64,000 bases of DNA from Agelaius tricolor. Lineage: Eukaryota > Chordata > Aves > Passeriformes > Icteridae. The DNA lies in the NCBI GenBank assembly GCA_023055355.1, contig JALJCS010000039.1, positions 3,250,001-3,314,000 on the forward strand. The letters run 5' to 3'. Positions 1-12,312 of the stretch are shown piece after piece; positions within the stretch are counted from its first letter, which is position 1, and every line of letters begins with the position of its first letter. The position numbers and the translations under genes are program-made. The notes under the pieces are model-generated. The model ran no database searches, was not told the DNA's origin, and saw only the letters and a program-made list of their open reading frames with translations.

Positions 1-54
1 GCCTTCCCCAGCCCCACGCTGCCAGTGCGGCTTCAGCCACTGCCCCCTTCTCAC

Positions 55-2943
55 CAGCGAGGGCTCCTTGCTGAGCACCACGAGGCCTCTGAGCTCCAGG
101 CGCAGCCCGTCCCTGTGCTGGCTCGGCAGGTGCCGGGATAGCACTGCCAGGGCACTGGGACCATGCTTGCTCAGGTCCAGACACTCCAGGAGCTGAAAGG
201 CACAGGGCAGTGGCAGGGGAGCCAGCCGGCTCCAGGCAGCAGCAGCGGGCGCGGGCAGCCTCCCAGGCGGCTGCAGCTACCAGAGGCCAGAGAGCTGGGA
301 GGCAGCTCAGCCAGGCAGCGCTGGCCATCAGGCTCACCTCCACAAAGAACGCCAGGGCAGGCAGATGCCAGCGGGGCTGCTTCCCCACCAGCAGGCTGAG
401 CAGGTGCGAGGTCATGTGGGGACACAAGGGGGTCAAGCCACAGCGCATCTCCCTGGCAGGGGAAAAAGGCACCAAGGCCCTGAGCCGGGCGGGCAGACCT
501 CTCCCAGGAGTGACTCACAGAGGTCCCATCTTTCCCCAGCACTCCGCAAGGGGACATGGGCCCCTTGGGAGGCAGCTGCTGCTGGGCATCCTCCTCTCCC
601 GGCCCTTTGCAGTCTGCTCGGCCCTCCCTCGGTGACGAGGCCCTCTCGCTTACAAGCCCCGGGGACTGTGTGGGGCACTCCGGGCATGGGGCACAAATGG
701 TGGTGGTGGCGGCGGGGAGTAGGGGATCTCACCTGGCCAGCAGGCCCGCTGCATAGTGCTGGCTGTCGGCACAGAGCAGGGTGTCCCAGAGCTGCTTGTG
801 CTCCAGAGCCAGCAGGTTCTTGCCAAAGCCCAGTTGGCAGAGCAGAGCCTTCATGGTCTGCACTGCAAACCTGTGTGCCAAGCCAAGGCCAGGTCACTCT
901 GGGAGCACTGGCCCTGGCCGCAAGGGCGTGGAAAGGACAGGGCGACTGGCACCTGTTGGGCTGGCTGGGAAGGTCATGTTCCTCCTTGCATGCTCTCCAG
1001 AAGAGCTGGGTCTCCACATCCTCTGGCCTCTGCTCCGTGGTGGTGAAAATTTGCAAGAGCAGAGCCACCAACAGGTGTGGAGAATGAAGGAGGATTGCGT
1101 AGTGCCACTCGGGCATGCTTGCAATCCTCCACAGCACCAGAGATGCCTGCAAGAGACAAAGCGCCCCGAGGCAGCGCTCAGTGCCGAGGTGTCCATGAGG
1201 CAGGGCCGGGGGTGAGAGGCAGGGGGAGCACCCGGCCTGCTGGCCCTAGCCCAGCTTTCAGCCCCGGCAGGGAGCTGCAGGCTGGGGAGAGCATGGAGAG
1301 CTTCTGAGAAGGCGACCTGGAGGGCCAGTGTAGGCCAGCTCCAGAAACTCACAGCCAGGGCAAGGACGGCCTCGTTGTCCCCGCTGCAGAGGGAGCTGCC
1401 GTACGGTGGCTGCTCCTCTATGGCAGAGAGCAGCGCTGGAAGCACCTCCTCCATGGCTACCTCTGAGGTGCCCATGGCTCTCCACAGCAGCGTGGCGGCT
1501 CTATGGGACCAGAGCTGTGCGTCAGTACCGTGCCCCATGCAGCTGCGTGGGGCCGGGAGGGAGCATGGCAGCAGGCTCAGGAAACAGAGGGGCCCGGTGC
1601 TCTCCGCCCGTCTGGCAGACCCCGCCGGACAGGCTGTACAGGGCCAGGGGCCCTACGGGCCGGTGAGCACCGAGCTCTCGAGGCACTTGTGCCCCGTACC
1701 CGTCACACGTTGGGGCACAGTGCAGGAGGCTCATCACAACATGGGCAGGGTGTCCTTCAGTGAGGCTGACAATGGCCATTTGCAGCCCGGCGTCCACAGA
1801 TTCACGGGACGTGAGTCTCTGCAGCATGGCACTCACCGCGGCTTGCACCTGGAGGAAGCGGCATGGGGAAGACTTGGAGTGCTGTCCAAGGCAGCAACTT
1901 GCCCAGCTTCCCCCAAGAAGTGCTCGCCTTCCCAGCCCACTGGGATGGGGCTGAGGGGGCCCAGCGGACATGGCTTGAGGGGCCACGTGATCCTGAGAGG
2001 CCTTCAGCCCTGGCCCCAGGCTGCTGCAGAGAATAAAAACCCTTCTGGAAAAACTCCAGAGTGGCTCCAGGACTCACAGTGAGCGTGGGCATGGCCTCAG
2101 TCTCTGGGATGCCCTGGCTGATGGTGTTGCTGGTGGCCATGCCCTCCATCAGGGCCATGTCAGCCTCCTCCCAGCCCTTGTTGGTTTCCCAGTCAGAGCT
2201 GGCAGCCAGGTCAGAGGACGCTGTGCTGGCAGCAGCCTCTGCCCGCAGCTCGCTGGGCCTGGGGTCGGGCTCGGCCGTGCCCTCGGGAGCGGGGCCGCTG
2301 GTCTTAGTGCGCTGAAGGCGCAGGAACCTCCACAGTGTCTGCAACAGAAGGCAAGGGCGGGAAGAAGAGAGGGATGTTCCATGGTCTGCTCCAACGCGGG
2401 GCCCGGCTGAGCAGTGCCAGCAGGCCCGGCCCAGGTGGGGATGGCCGCAGGTACCTGCGCTGCTCTGCGGAAGCAGCCACGGGTGGGCTCCTGCTCTTGA
2501 GTCCAGTCCCTGGCTGCATCTGCCAAAGAGCGAGCGCAGCCAGAGCTGAGGGGCCGCGGGAGAGGCTGGAGAACACAGCCCAGCCCTGTGCTCCCCAGGC
2601 AGGTACAGCCCCCCAAGCACCCGGGGCACGGAGCACGGCCAACGGGGAGGCAGCCCCAGCCCCTGTCCCATCCTGTCCATGGGCGTGTCAACAGGGATGG
2701 GATGGGATGGGATGGGATGGGATGGGATGGGATGGGATGGGATGGGATGGGATGGGATGGGATGGGATGGGATGGGGCCAGTCCGGCTGCAGGCACCGGC
2801 CCTGCTGCCCGGCTCTGCCACTCACCGTCCTGCAGCGGCTGCAACTGCTCCGGCTCTGCAGGCTGCTGTGCTGGGGCAGCTGCAGGGCCTTTGCTTTTCT
2901 TGCCCCAAAGCCCCTTGAACAGGCTGAGCAGTCTGCCCGCCAT
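55..2943 (-). CDS. MROH-like (maestro heat-like repeat) gene, copy 1, 5' nine exons
   Basis: This is a partial gene of the maestro/HEAT-repeat family; its 3' exons lie beyond the left window edge. Exons read on the minus strand are 2943-2826, 2519-2455, 2338-2078, 1848-1700, 1500-1353, 1146-953, 870-733, 452-338 and 192-55. Each is flanked by AG/GT, and the phases join into one open frame. The start is the ATG at 2943-2941 (MAGRLLSLF), which aligns with MADRFLSPF of copy 2. Helix-rich segments such as CGWDTLL-like and LPALAFFVE blocks recur in the three paralogs. The family has HEAT-type alpha-solenoid repeats; its molecular role is poorly known. The donor at the end of exon 3 used by copy 2 is deleted here. 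An in-phase GTGAGT at 2077-2072 is the likely replacement. This is the only copy without a visible inactivating lesion, although six exons are unseen. Confidence 0.72.
2694..2776. repeat. GGGAT pentanucleotide array in MROH copy 1 intron 1
   Basis: About 16 perfect tandem GGGAT units (CCCAT in the sense of the minus-strand gene) lie inside intron 1. The homologous intron of copies 2 and 3 has about 19 and 5 units, so the array was present before the duplications and changed length afterwards. Confidence 0.95.
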
Positions 2944-2973
2944 CCCGCTCTCTGACCTCGAGGGCACTTTCAA

Positions 2974-3700
2974 ATGCCTCGGCCAAGGCCAGAGTCAGCG
3001 AATGCTGCAGTTGTGCCTGGCGGGCACCTGCAACAGAGGAGCCTCAGGAAGGCTACAGGACAGCAAGTCCTGCACTCGAGGTCTCCTGTCACAAGGACAG
3101 GAGACTCCTGGTGAATGATGGGGGTCACCAAGTCCCACGGCCTGGCCACGAGGGCACCGGCCACAGGGATGGGAGATGACTCGGAAAAGCTCTGAGTCAC
3201 CCAATCCCGAGGTCTGGCCGTGAGGCCAGCCACAGGAGGAACGCCTCGGAAGAGCTCCGGGTCAGCAACCAACGAGCCGGCTGTGTGGGGACACCTCACA
3301 GCACCGCTCTGTCACCTCCTGTCCCGTCGCGTGCACCGAGCACTGTGGCGTGGCTGCGCCGTGCCAGCCCCTATGTCAGCGTGTGTCACAAAGGGCTGCT
3401 CAGACACGCTGTCCCTTTCGGTTCCACGGTCACCCCGCTGCTCCGTGTCACAAAGGGCCACCCCCTCCCCACCCAAGGTGCCCCCGCTTGGAAGGAATCC
3501 ATTGTCCCGAGTGTCTAACACAGCCCTGGACACACCACGACCCACCAAGTGTTCGGGGAAGGACTCTCCACGGTGCCCGCACAGCCCAGCTCGGTGCCAG
3601 CCCTGGAGCAGAGCAGCTTCCAGCAAGCAAGAGGCAAAAGCATCTTGCCAAGAGTTCAAACACAGCAGATAGGGAAGATGGCATCAATGTGTGCATAAAG
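2974..3700 (-). promoter_or_regulatory. Shared 5' flank of MROH copy 1 with short tandem units
   Basis: This stretch is collinear, in reverse, with the flanks upstream of copy 2 (about 11060-12312) and copy 3 (about 43140-44434). It contains degenerate units of roughly 65 bases built around a core resembling GACTTGGTGACTC, then CTTTTCCGAGGCATCTC, then CTGCAGGTG. No TATA box is obvious. The conserved flank is the natural place for a promoter or an untranslated first exon, but that is inference; no start site is visible. Confidence 0.4.
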
Positions 3701-5665
3701 GCCTTTGAATTCACAGCTCTCTGAGAGGCATTTGGGGCTCTCAGTTGGACAGAGATGATCCCTCTCTGTCCTGTGCTGAAAGGGGGGAACACACCTTGCC
3801 GCTGGTGCTTGGCTTGCTCTCTGCAGGCCCAGGCAGATGCCAAAGCTGCTCCTCACAGCCTTCTCCCTTCCCACGCCCCTCTGCCAAGTGCAAGGGGCCT
3901 CAAGGATGAAAGGGGGGCAGGGAGCCAAAGGGAGACAGCTGCACCTACCTCACTGGGGGCTCCTGGGGAAGCACTTTGCTTGAGAAGCAAGCCCCTCTCT
4001 TCCAAAGGCATTTCCCCAAATGTGTCCATTTCCCCAAATATGTCCATTTCCCGGGCAACACCAACACACACTTAGGAAACCCTGGCAAGGCTGAATTACT
4101 TCTGCACCTTGTAGCACAGGCACTGCAGCTCAAGCTCATCTTCCTTCTCCCGAGTCTGTTTCCTCGTGTCCCTTGTGGCGCGCAACCCCAGGCTCCCTAG
4201 AAACAAGAGGTGTCCGCTGCCCGTTCAAGTGCCTGAACTCCTGCCTGCGCTCACGGCAGCAAAACCAGGCTGTTCCCAGCCAGGGAGCGGAGGCCTGTTC
4301 CCGCAGGAGGCTCTCCTCAGCCCCTTCCCCACTGTGCACGCAGCACTTTTGCCTGCCTGCCCAGAATGCTCTTGGCACAGCAGAGCACAAGCTGGCTGGC
4401 TCTGGGCTCAGCACAGCCCAGACACAGGCGCAGGAAGACACAGCGGCTGTTTTGCAGCCGTGCCCAAGAGGGACGGGAAGGGGCCCCTGTCTCTGGTCTC
4501 ACTTGGTTGGGTTTCTGACTGGGTCTGAGGCAGGGTCTGCCTGATTCCCCGCTTCTGGGGAGACCAGAGCCGCCGGAAGCGCGCCCAGTGTGCAGGCGCT
4601 GCCTGACAGCGCTGCGGCCGATGGGACGGTCGCGCTCCCGAGTCCCAGCCACTCCCTGTGACCACGGTCACAAGGGTTTTCAGGATGAAGAAGAGACGAG
4701 AATGTTGACTCCATGATCAGAAGGCTTGATTTATATCGTATGATATATGTTACATTAAGACTATAGTAAAAAGAAAATAGAAAGGAAAAGGTTTCTTCAG
4801 AAGCTAGCTAAGCTAAGAATAGACAAGAATGAATAACAAAGATCTGTGTCTCAGACAGAGAGCAAGAGCCAGCTCTGCCATGAGTGGTCAGTAAATCCAA
4901 ACATCCACAGGAGACCAATCCCAGGTCTACCTGTTGCATTCCACAGCAGCAGATAACCATTGTTTACTTTTGGTTGCTGAAACTGCAGCTTCTCACAAAG
5001 AAAAATCCTAAGAAAGGATTTTTCATGAAAGATGTCTGCGACAGAGAACCTATGTTGCTAGGTCTACAGGTATCTCCAGGCTGTTTGATCTTGAATCTAA
5101 GAAATGCCATAATTCAGGCGAAAAGTAGACTAAAATTGTTTTGAGTGTTGAAATAGTATGTTAAAAAAAAAAAAAAACAAAAACAAGTGCTACCATCTAA
5201 AACTCAAAGTATTCTTTCCTTCTATGCACTAAATAGTTGAGCAGGAAAGTAAGTCTAGTAATAGTCTCCATAGAAGGGAAGGTTATGTTCCCATGATTTC
5301 TGAACCCTTTAGGCAGTGAAAACGCTGATAAAATTAGGATACTAATATCCTTCCCATCAGGATGCATATGAATGTGTGAATTATTACAGTGCAGCAGTAG
5401 TGCATTGAACTATTCTAAGAAGGTTTCTGATTATTGATACTTAAAGCTACTTTGTTTCACAAAGCATATGTCAAATATGCTGTCAAATAACTTTTCATTA
5501 ATAGCTCTTGGTAATCTTTGATTAAATATACATGCAAATATCTGTTCTCTAAAAAGTTAAGAATAACTTAAGGCAAAGAATTAATATTATTACCTGAATG
5601 TTTAAATCACTTGATCTGAGCAGTATACCTATAAGAATAATTTGTTCCTTTCTGTATATTAATAC
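3701..5665. other. Intergenic DNA, GC-rich then AT-rich, no gene recognised
   Basis: GC-rich sequence up to about 4680 changes abruptly to AT-rich sequence near 4700, with an A-run at 5162-5177. I see no supported exon, RNA gene or complete repeat element. The composition break probably marks the junction between the MROH block and the piece that carries the NUP35 remnant. Confidence 0.5.
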
Positions 5666-5669
5666 AGGC

Positions 5670-7134
5670 CAGCTTTACTTTATCACAGAGCCCATCCACT
5701 GGAATTCTGCCATCAACTCCAGGAGCAGGTAGATGTCCTGTCAAAATTTCTGTTCTCTTTTCTTACTGCTTTCTTTAATACAGAAAAAGCATCACTGTTC
5801 AAGCTACATCAGTTCCTTGCTAGTTTATGAAGAGGTGGTGTATTTGTTAGCTTTTCCAAAGGTATGTGGGTATGAGTAGGAAATAATTATTTTTTCTGAG
5901 ACTGAGTTTCAAGCAGCTTTTCTTGTTCCCTGTTCCAAATGTGGTGTTGAACTGAGCACAGAGGTGGTTGTAATTGAGTGAAGAAGCCCAGATTGATGGA
6001 TTGCCTTCCATCTTCACAAGGTTTCATATCTTGTGTATCAACTGGTGGCTTCTTGCTAAGCTTTATTGTGTTGGCCTGTTCCTATTTGGCAACTGTATTA
6101 AGCTATTGGTGTTTTGAAGTTGAAGAGAACACTAGGTTGCTAGTCCTAAAAACTTCCTAGTGTGTTTGCAGATGTGAAGTTAGGATTGACTTCCTTGTTC
6201 TGTCTGTGAGTAAATCCCCATCAAACTCTTCCACATCCAAGTGAAATGCTTGACACTGAATGTATTCTTTTCTAATAAACCTCTGTCTTGCAAAAGAAAT
6301 CTGTTCAGCAATATCATTTCAATTTAACAGCTTCTTCAAGCATGTGAAGCCCTGCAAGTATTGGGCAGCCTAAGAAGACTACTCTATCTCCTGCTCAGCT
6401 GGATCCTTTTGATACTCAAGGTGATTCCCTTCCTTCAGAAGATCAACTTGATGACACATGGGTAACTGTATTTGGGTAAGTTGATTTCCAAAGTATTGGA
6501 AAAACCTGGGTGAAGTCTTTAGAGCATACCAGAAAAATACTTGGGGGCATTGATGTTGTCTGGCATTGGTATGTGCTGCAAGTACAGCTATGGTTAAAGC
6601 AAGCAAACACATACATTTCAGTTAGCCATCTTAAATTGAGCTACACGTTATTTTTTCTAGTTAGAAAGGCACCATTCTGCTGTTGGGGTGTGTGCTAAAG
6701 CGCCTAGAAGGTGGTATTTCTCAAGTCACTGCTTCTAATATTACAGTGCTCTCTTCTGCATTTCTGTAAATGCTTCATAGGGTTGTATCTTAACACCTGA
6801 ATTCTTAAACCACTCAATTTGATGAGTACTTTTTTCTGTCTTTCAGATTTCCTCAAGCATCAGCTTCCTATATTCTACTACAGTTTGCTCAGTATGGAAA
6901 CATATTCAAGCATGTGGTATGTCTTAGTTTGACACTTATGTCAGAAAACATTGTGAATTAAGCATTTAAAAACTACATTTCACAATTTTCACTTGATCTC
7001 ATTCAGATGTCCAACACAGGAAACTGGATGCATATTCGATATCATCTAAGCTTCAAGCCCGGAAAGCCTTAAGCAAAGATGGAAAAGTTTTTGGTGAATC
7101 TATCATGATTGGTGTCAAGCCTTGTATAGAAAAA
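5670..7134 (+). pseudogene. NUP35: NUP35 (Nup53) fragment, intron-containing pseudogene
   Basis: NUP35 is a nuclear-pore inner-ring nucleoporin with a central RRM-like (MPPN) dimerisation domain. Four consecutive exons are recognisable: about 5670-5732 (Ser/Pro-rich, ends STPGAG), 6331-6475 (contains [19 protein letters not shown] and WVTVFG), 6847-6916 ([17 protein letters not shown]) and 7007-7134 ([12 protein letters not shown], then [11 protein letters not shown]). AG acceptors and GT donors are still in place at 6331, 6475/6476, 6847, 6916/6917, 7007 and 7134/7135, so this is a DNA-level duplicate, not a retrocopy. Two lesions break it: a TGA at 6345-6347 in the second of these exons, and a one-base deletion near 7043 that shifts the frame after the IRY motif. 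Upstream and downstream NUP35 exons were not found. Identification of the family member is firm. Confidence 0.86.
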
Positions 7135-8230
7135 GTAAGTTAATAGTTGCTTTTAGTTCAAAGGCACTCTGCTTTTGGCCTTGCTTTTTATTTTCCCTGA
7201 TGTGTTTAATTTTTTTTCTTTTGGAATTGCAAATTGTAGGTAGTTCATCTATATAGATATAGTCTGTTATACATTCACATCAGTTTTTTCTTAAATACGT
7301 GCCCACATTTCCTGCTGAGAAAGACCATGATGAGCACTCTCTGTGCTCTTGGGAAGTTACAATGCACACAATTCTATTGCTGTACGAGATGAGGAAGTGA
7401 AACCATCATATAAAACACAATTCACATAAGTTTCCTGACTGGAACTTAGGGCCTGCAGTAGATACCTAATGGCAGATTAAGACTGTGGCTGCTCCTAATT
7501 GTATCTCTCTATTTTTTATGTGACTATGTGCTTCTGGCTCTTGAATTTATCTTAGTACTTTGGATTGAAAATTTGTTAGCGAGGAAATCCCAATCGTGTT
7601 CTCCCACCTGCCCCTATAAAAACATGTCACTCTCTTGTAAGTAGTAGCTGGGGGTAGACATGGCTGTCTTGTAGTCTTAATATTAACATGAGTTATTAAT
7701 GTCTAGGTATTGGCAATATCCTGACCTTTAACATTTGCAGCCCTTTGCACTGGGTACTGTACATTAGCTTAAGAAAAGAACAGTCATTCCTCAGTCATTC
7801 TGCACAGATTATTTTTTTTGTCTCCTTTAAGGATATATGATACTAAAGAGTAATGTAAGCTTTCTAATGTAAACTATTCTGAGAAGGCAGCCTTAGAAAC
7901 TGAGCTTGCAATTCCTGAAGTTTTAGCAGACTGAAACATTTCTTACACTCAATAAAAAGCTGTGCCCCTACCCAAGCCGTTCTATTCCCTGGGCCACGCA
8001 GGCTCTGCTCCAGGCTCCTGTGGGCCCGAGCCGGGTGCCCATGGAGCCCTGGCCCAGTCGGTGTCACACGGTGATTTTGTCAGTGGAAATGTTCATTGGC
8101 AAGTGAATGGAAAAGAGGTTTGGCAAAGGGAGGATTTGAATGGTTGTTTTTACAAACTCAGTCCTAACAAATCCATATAGGATTGGTTAAAACCCATGCG
8201 GACTATCAGATTTTACAAATATCATAGAAT
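7135..8230. other. NUP35 intron tail and a short MROH-intron scrap
   Basis: From 7135 the sequence looks like the next NUP35 intron, AT-rich and without a further exon. At about 7985-8060 a short GC-rich piece resembles MROH copy 2 intron DNA near 16365-16415 (shared GCCGGGTGCCCATGGAG). No gene is supported here. Confidence 0.45.
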
Positions 8231-9540
8231 GATCTAGTGGAGCAGCTGACAAAAGTCAGAAAGATAAAAATTGATCCACAGCACACAATTTGATCAATGG
8301 TTACATTGTGAAATAGGGCACAATGGAAATTGTTTTTTGCAGCACAAACCTGAGGCTGGCAATTGCCCTGAAAGATGTGGAACAGTATTCTCAGTGCCCA
8401 GTGCCCACACAGTGTTCCCAGTGCCAGCTGAGGCTTAAACAAAACCATCCAGACCTGGCATGACCCCTACATGTCAAAAGTAACAAAACACTCCGGTCAA
8501 CTGATAAGAAACTCAATAAGCTAAGCTGCAACCTGGGGTGTAACAGCTCTATACTTTTACCATCAATGTTTTTGGCTGAAGTATCAGTGAACAAGACATC
8601 TCCAGGTTCAGAGTTGGCAGTAAATGCAGGGTTATTTATTATAGGGTTAGCTTTTGTAACGTTAATGTGCCTGGAGTGGGGAGAGGGATGAGCGTGTGTT
8701 CTTCCCCACCCTCCTCCACATTTTGTTGTTTCCCACAGGTGTTCAGTGGGGTTTCCTCCAACAGATTGTTCAGCGGAGGGAGTGAGACTACTTTTAAAAT
8801 GTTTTGCAAGAGCTGCAGTCCGTGAATTAAGCATTTGAGTTGCTTTTATTTCAGGGTTTTAGCAGGCTTTTGCTTCTCATCCTGGAGCAGTTCACCTTAG
8901 CAGCTTGCTCCTTTTATTCCACTGACTTGCCTTTTGGACATGATCAAGTTCTGCAGCAAGCAATGCCACTGCCTAGAGCCTTTCTTAACAACCAATCACT
9001 TTTTTAATAACCAATCATCTTTTCAGTAGCCAATTTCCCCTTATCCTTTTTTTTTTTTTTCATCAAGTCCGCCCCAGGTGTAGGGAGGCAACTACTAAAT
9101 TAACCGAGGAAGAATAACAAAATATTTTCCCCTGAAGTTTTCCTATAGTCCCCACAGAGGAAGCTGCATGATAAATACCTAGGCTTGCATAGGGACAACA
9201 CCATCTCCACAAGGCAGCCGCTACAAAATTGGCCTCAGGAATAAAACTGCCAATTCTAGTTCTCCACAACAAACCACAGACTGGTGGAGTTGCAGAATTG
9301 GTTTCAGGACTGAAACCTGCCAATTCTGGCTTTTAACAACAAAACACAAAAAGCACAGGGGCATGGGTCCCCTCCAAACAGGAGCTTGTCAGCTCTGCAC
9401 AAAACCCCACATAGACAAAGGAATTAAATCCCTAAACCCATTGACCACAATATCCACAATTCCTTCAGAGAAAGATGCTTTCAAACTTCCAAGCCTACCG
9501 AATAAACTACAATTCCCACAACCCCTTGAATAATTGAAGA

Positions 9541-9702
9541 TATTTTTGACAATTCTCCCACTTTAGGGAGAAAATTTGAGGTGGATGGAGAGGCCCCTGT
9601 CTTTACTAGGAAACACACCTCCTCTCCATCTGAACCCACTTTAAAAATTAACAAGGGCTCTGGTGTGGTGTGTCCCTGCTACAATGGGAGCCCCTGACAC
9701 AT
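9541..9702 (-). pseudogene. E0 retroviral protease fragment, active site lost
   Basis: Directly after the gag stop, the frame reads TPEPLLIFKVG and then FLVKTGASPST. Retroviral aspartic proteases need the triad D-T-G or D-S-G in this place. Here the aspartate codon is replaced by AAG (9603-9601), so KTG stands where DTG is required. The fragment ends after about 50 codons without the C-terminal GRD motif. Confidence 0.72.
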
Positions 9703-9705
9703 CTA

Positions 9706-10174
9706 ATAATCCATCTCCATTATCCCCTGGACTTCCTCCTCCTGAGGGTCCAGCTGTTTTTGTGAACATTCCCACTCCCAGTGTCCCTCTGCCCAGCAGA
9801 TAGCACACTGATTCTTTCCCAGCTGCTGTTTGGCTTGGCTCTCCCCTGCTCAGGAGGGAATGCTTCTGCCACTTCCTTGTAGCTGACCCTGTCCCTTCTA
9901 TTATGGGGAACCACTTGGGTCCTGGAGCCCTCGGGGGCTGTAAAAATTCTGCCATCACCTTTGTCTTTGCTTTCTCCTTTTCAGCATCCCTTTTTACATA
10001 CACTTGCTGTATCTTTCTAAGCAGTTCATCCAGGGATATATTCCACCCTTCCTCTAGTCCTCCCTGATAGTGCCAGTGGGTACTCATTTTCTGCAGCTCA
10101 AAGCCATTCGTCTTTCCAGTGAACCAAACAAAATCCTTCAAAGAAAATCCTAATCTTCCACCAACAATCTGCAT
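9706..10174 (-). pseudogene. E0 gag fragment with CCHC zinc knuckle
   Basis: The capsid C-terminal helix region (LDELLRKIQQVYVKRD) is open at the start. The nucleocapsid knuckle lies at 9807-9766 in a different frame and reads CAICWAEGHWEWEC, a perfect C-X2-C-X4-H-X4-C. At least one frameshift therefore separates capsid from nucleocapsid. The gag frame ends in TAG at 9705-9703, followed two codons later by CAG GGG. That resembles the gag-pol read-through context of E2 and E3. Confidence 0.72.
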
Positions 10175-10689
10175 TTCCTGGATTTTCTTTCCTCCTTGTT
10201 CTCCCTCTCTTTATTACACACCTTATACCACAGCCAGTCCCTGTCCTGCCAAAGTGTCCAAACGTGGCCCCCAGGTCGTGATTCTCTCGCAGGGAACAAG
10301 AAGGCAGAGCTGTACTTTATTGGCCACTAAGTTATCTCTACCAGGGGAGGACTGACCTTTTTGGAATCTACTCATTTGTTCAGTTTCCTTTTGTAACACT
10401 GACTGGACTTTCATTCCATGAGGGCTTTTATTCCTTTAGAATTATGGTATTATCATCTCTTCACAGAAAAACATTTGCAAACCAATGGATGGCCATTTTT
10501 TTTGCTTCTGTGTTACGTTTTCTAAAGTGACTCTCAGTGGTTGACATTAAGGCAAATGAGTTACTGCTTTGAGTTGGAAGCAACCTTGAAAACCTTTCAC
10601 GTTGTTATAAATGAATGAGGAGATAGTTGGCTCTCACAATTAAGAGATGAATATTATGTGTACGGTAAGAGAATTTTTATAGCTGTACA

Positions 10690-11045
10690 GTTATGTTATT
10701 TTTGCATGTTCTCTCCATAGTACTCTTTCCCTTCCCCCCTTATTGCTGTCACTAGTGGGGCATTTAAAGGAGGGAGAGCTTGTTACCAGAAGGCAGAGCA
10801 TGGCAACACCTGACCTCCAGTCAAGGTGTAAGAAAGTGACTTCCACCATTGGATGGCAGGGAAAGAGTTGACTGACAAAACTTTGAGAGGGGCTAAGGGT
10901 ATAAAAGGCAGAGCATCCATTTTGTAGATGAGCACGTGGCTTTTGATGGAGACTCGCAGTCTTGTAATTTTTCCTTAATCGCTCTTTGTTGTATTTTTTT
11001 AAGGTTCAATAAACCTTTGAAATTTTTAAAGTGAGCCTTGTTTCT
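10690..11045 (+). repeat. Probable solo LTR
   Basis: A promoter-like TATAAAA at 10900-10906 is followed about 108 bases downstream by AATAAA at 11008-11013 and a T-rich tail. The paralogous flank of MROH copy 3 has no such sequence; there the homologous DNA joins E2's 3' LTR. Shared flank sequence resumes at about 11060. Exact termini and target duplications could not be fixed. Confidence 0.5.
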
Positions 11046-12312
11046 CCCAATGTTCTTAGGGCATCTCAATTAATTTGGGAAGTATGCAGTTTTTTTGAAC
11101 TACTCGAGCGAGTTGAGCAATGAGAGGTAAAGCTTTCCTGAAGCGAGGATTCTTTAATGCCAGATTCTTCTGTGTTTTCAAGGTAAAGATGTTTTTGTCC
11201 TGCGGCAAATGACTTCAATGAGAAAACAATTCCACCACGGAGTAAGAGCTTTGGACAGAGACCAAGTGTTGGCAGCAGTTGCTCCAGGTGCTCCTGCCAT
11301 CAGCCCCCAGTGCAGGTGGGCTTTGGCTCCCTGTGGCACAGAAGCCCCCTGGGGGCACAGGTCTCTGGGGCAGGAGATGGGCACCAGCGCTGCCAGGGCT
11401 TGGGGGGTGGCAGCTCTGCTTGGGCGGGGACTCTGCCACAGCTGCTGCTGTCAGCGCTGCCCAGGCCCCAGGGCTCAGAGCAGCATTCATGCCCGGGCCC
11501 ACACGTTCCTTGTGCGTGTCACACCCGCAGGTTTAGGATGGCCACGGGCCGGGACGTGTCCCAAGGAGGCCGTGCCAGCTTCCCTGGAAGGCCCCGTGCC
11601 CTTCCCAGCGCGGCTGCGTCGGCAGCCCTGGGGGCTCCTTCTGCTGCCCTGAGCCCGCAGAGCAGGGCAGCGTTTGCTGATGCTCTGAGCCCTTCCTAAA
11701 GATCCTGTGGGGCTGCCTTAGACACCTGGGGCCAGGCATTCCTTCCAGCCTGGGCCACTTTGGCTGGGCTGGGGGCGGCCCCAGGGCAGGCGGCAGTGTG
11801 TGCAAGGGCCCTGGGTGGCACGCTGCAGCACGGTCACCGTGCCATGGAACGGAACCCGGTGTCCAAGGGCCCTTTGTGACTCGTGGGAAATAGAAGCTTG
11901 CCCGGGAGCTGGGAGCACGCAACAGGGCACAACGGGACAGAGCAGTGCTGTGAGGAGTCCCCGCACAGCGCACTCGTTCGTGTCCCACCCGGAGCTTTTC
12001 CGAGGCGTTGTTACTGCAGCTGACTGCGAGGCCAGACTGCGGGACTTCGTGACTCAGAACTTTTCCAAGGCATCTCCCATTCACTGTCAGTGCCATCAAG
12101 TCCAGACCGTGGGATCTGGTCACCTAAATTGTTAATGAGGAGTCTCCTGTCATTGTGGCAGGAGCCCTAAAGACCAAAGTGCAGGACTTCCTGTCCTGCA
12201 GCCTTCCTGAGGCTTCCCTGTCACAGGTGCCTTGAAGGCACAACTGCAATTGTTGACTTGGCGATATCCTGAGGCATCTTTCTAGAAGGTGCCCTCAAGG
12301 CTGGGTGGTGGA

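Larger units (their letters stand above)
8391..10174 (-). mobile_element. E0: decayed ERV internal fragment (gag, pro, possible RNase H)
   Basis: This is a minus-strand retroviral remnant in the order expected for a provirus: capsid/nucleocapsid at 10174-9706, protease at 9702-9541, then at about 8640-8550 a weak RNase H-like patch (LFTDTSAK where FTDGS is usual). Reverse transcriptase is essentially absent. No matching LTR pair was found. The capsid tail (repeated Arg/Lys-rich helix with QQVYVKRDAEK) resembles the gag of E2 and E3, so E0 belongs to the same gammaretrovirus-like group. The RNase H patch is the least certain part. Confidence 0.6.

Noticed and set aside
2588..3118. Open frame with many GWDGM repeats over the GGGAT array
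   Set aside because: It is the translation of an intronic pentanucleotide repeat. The same holds for HPIPSHPIP frames at 1802-2973 and 12460-12816.
11178..11700. Overlapping frames upstream of MROH copies 2 and 3 (also 43241-43758)
   Set aside because: Shared flank with several open frames, but no consistent splice structure, and the frames are not conserved between the two copies.
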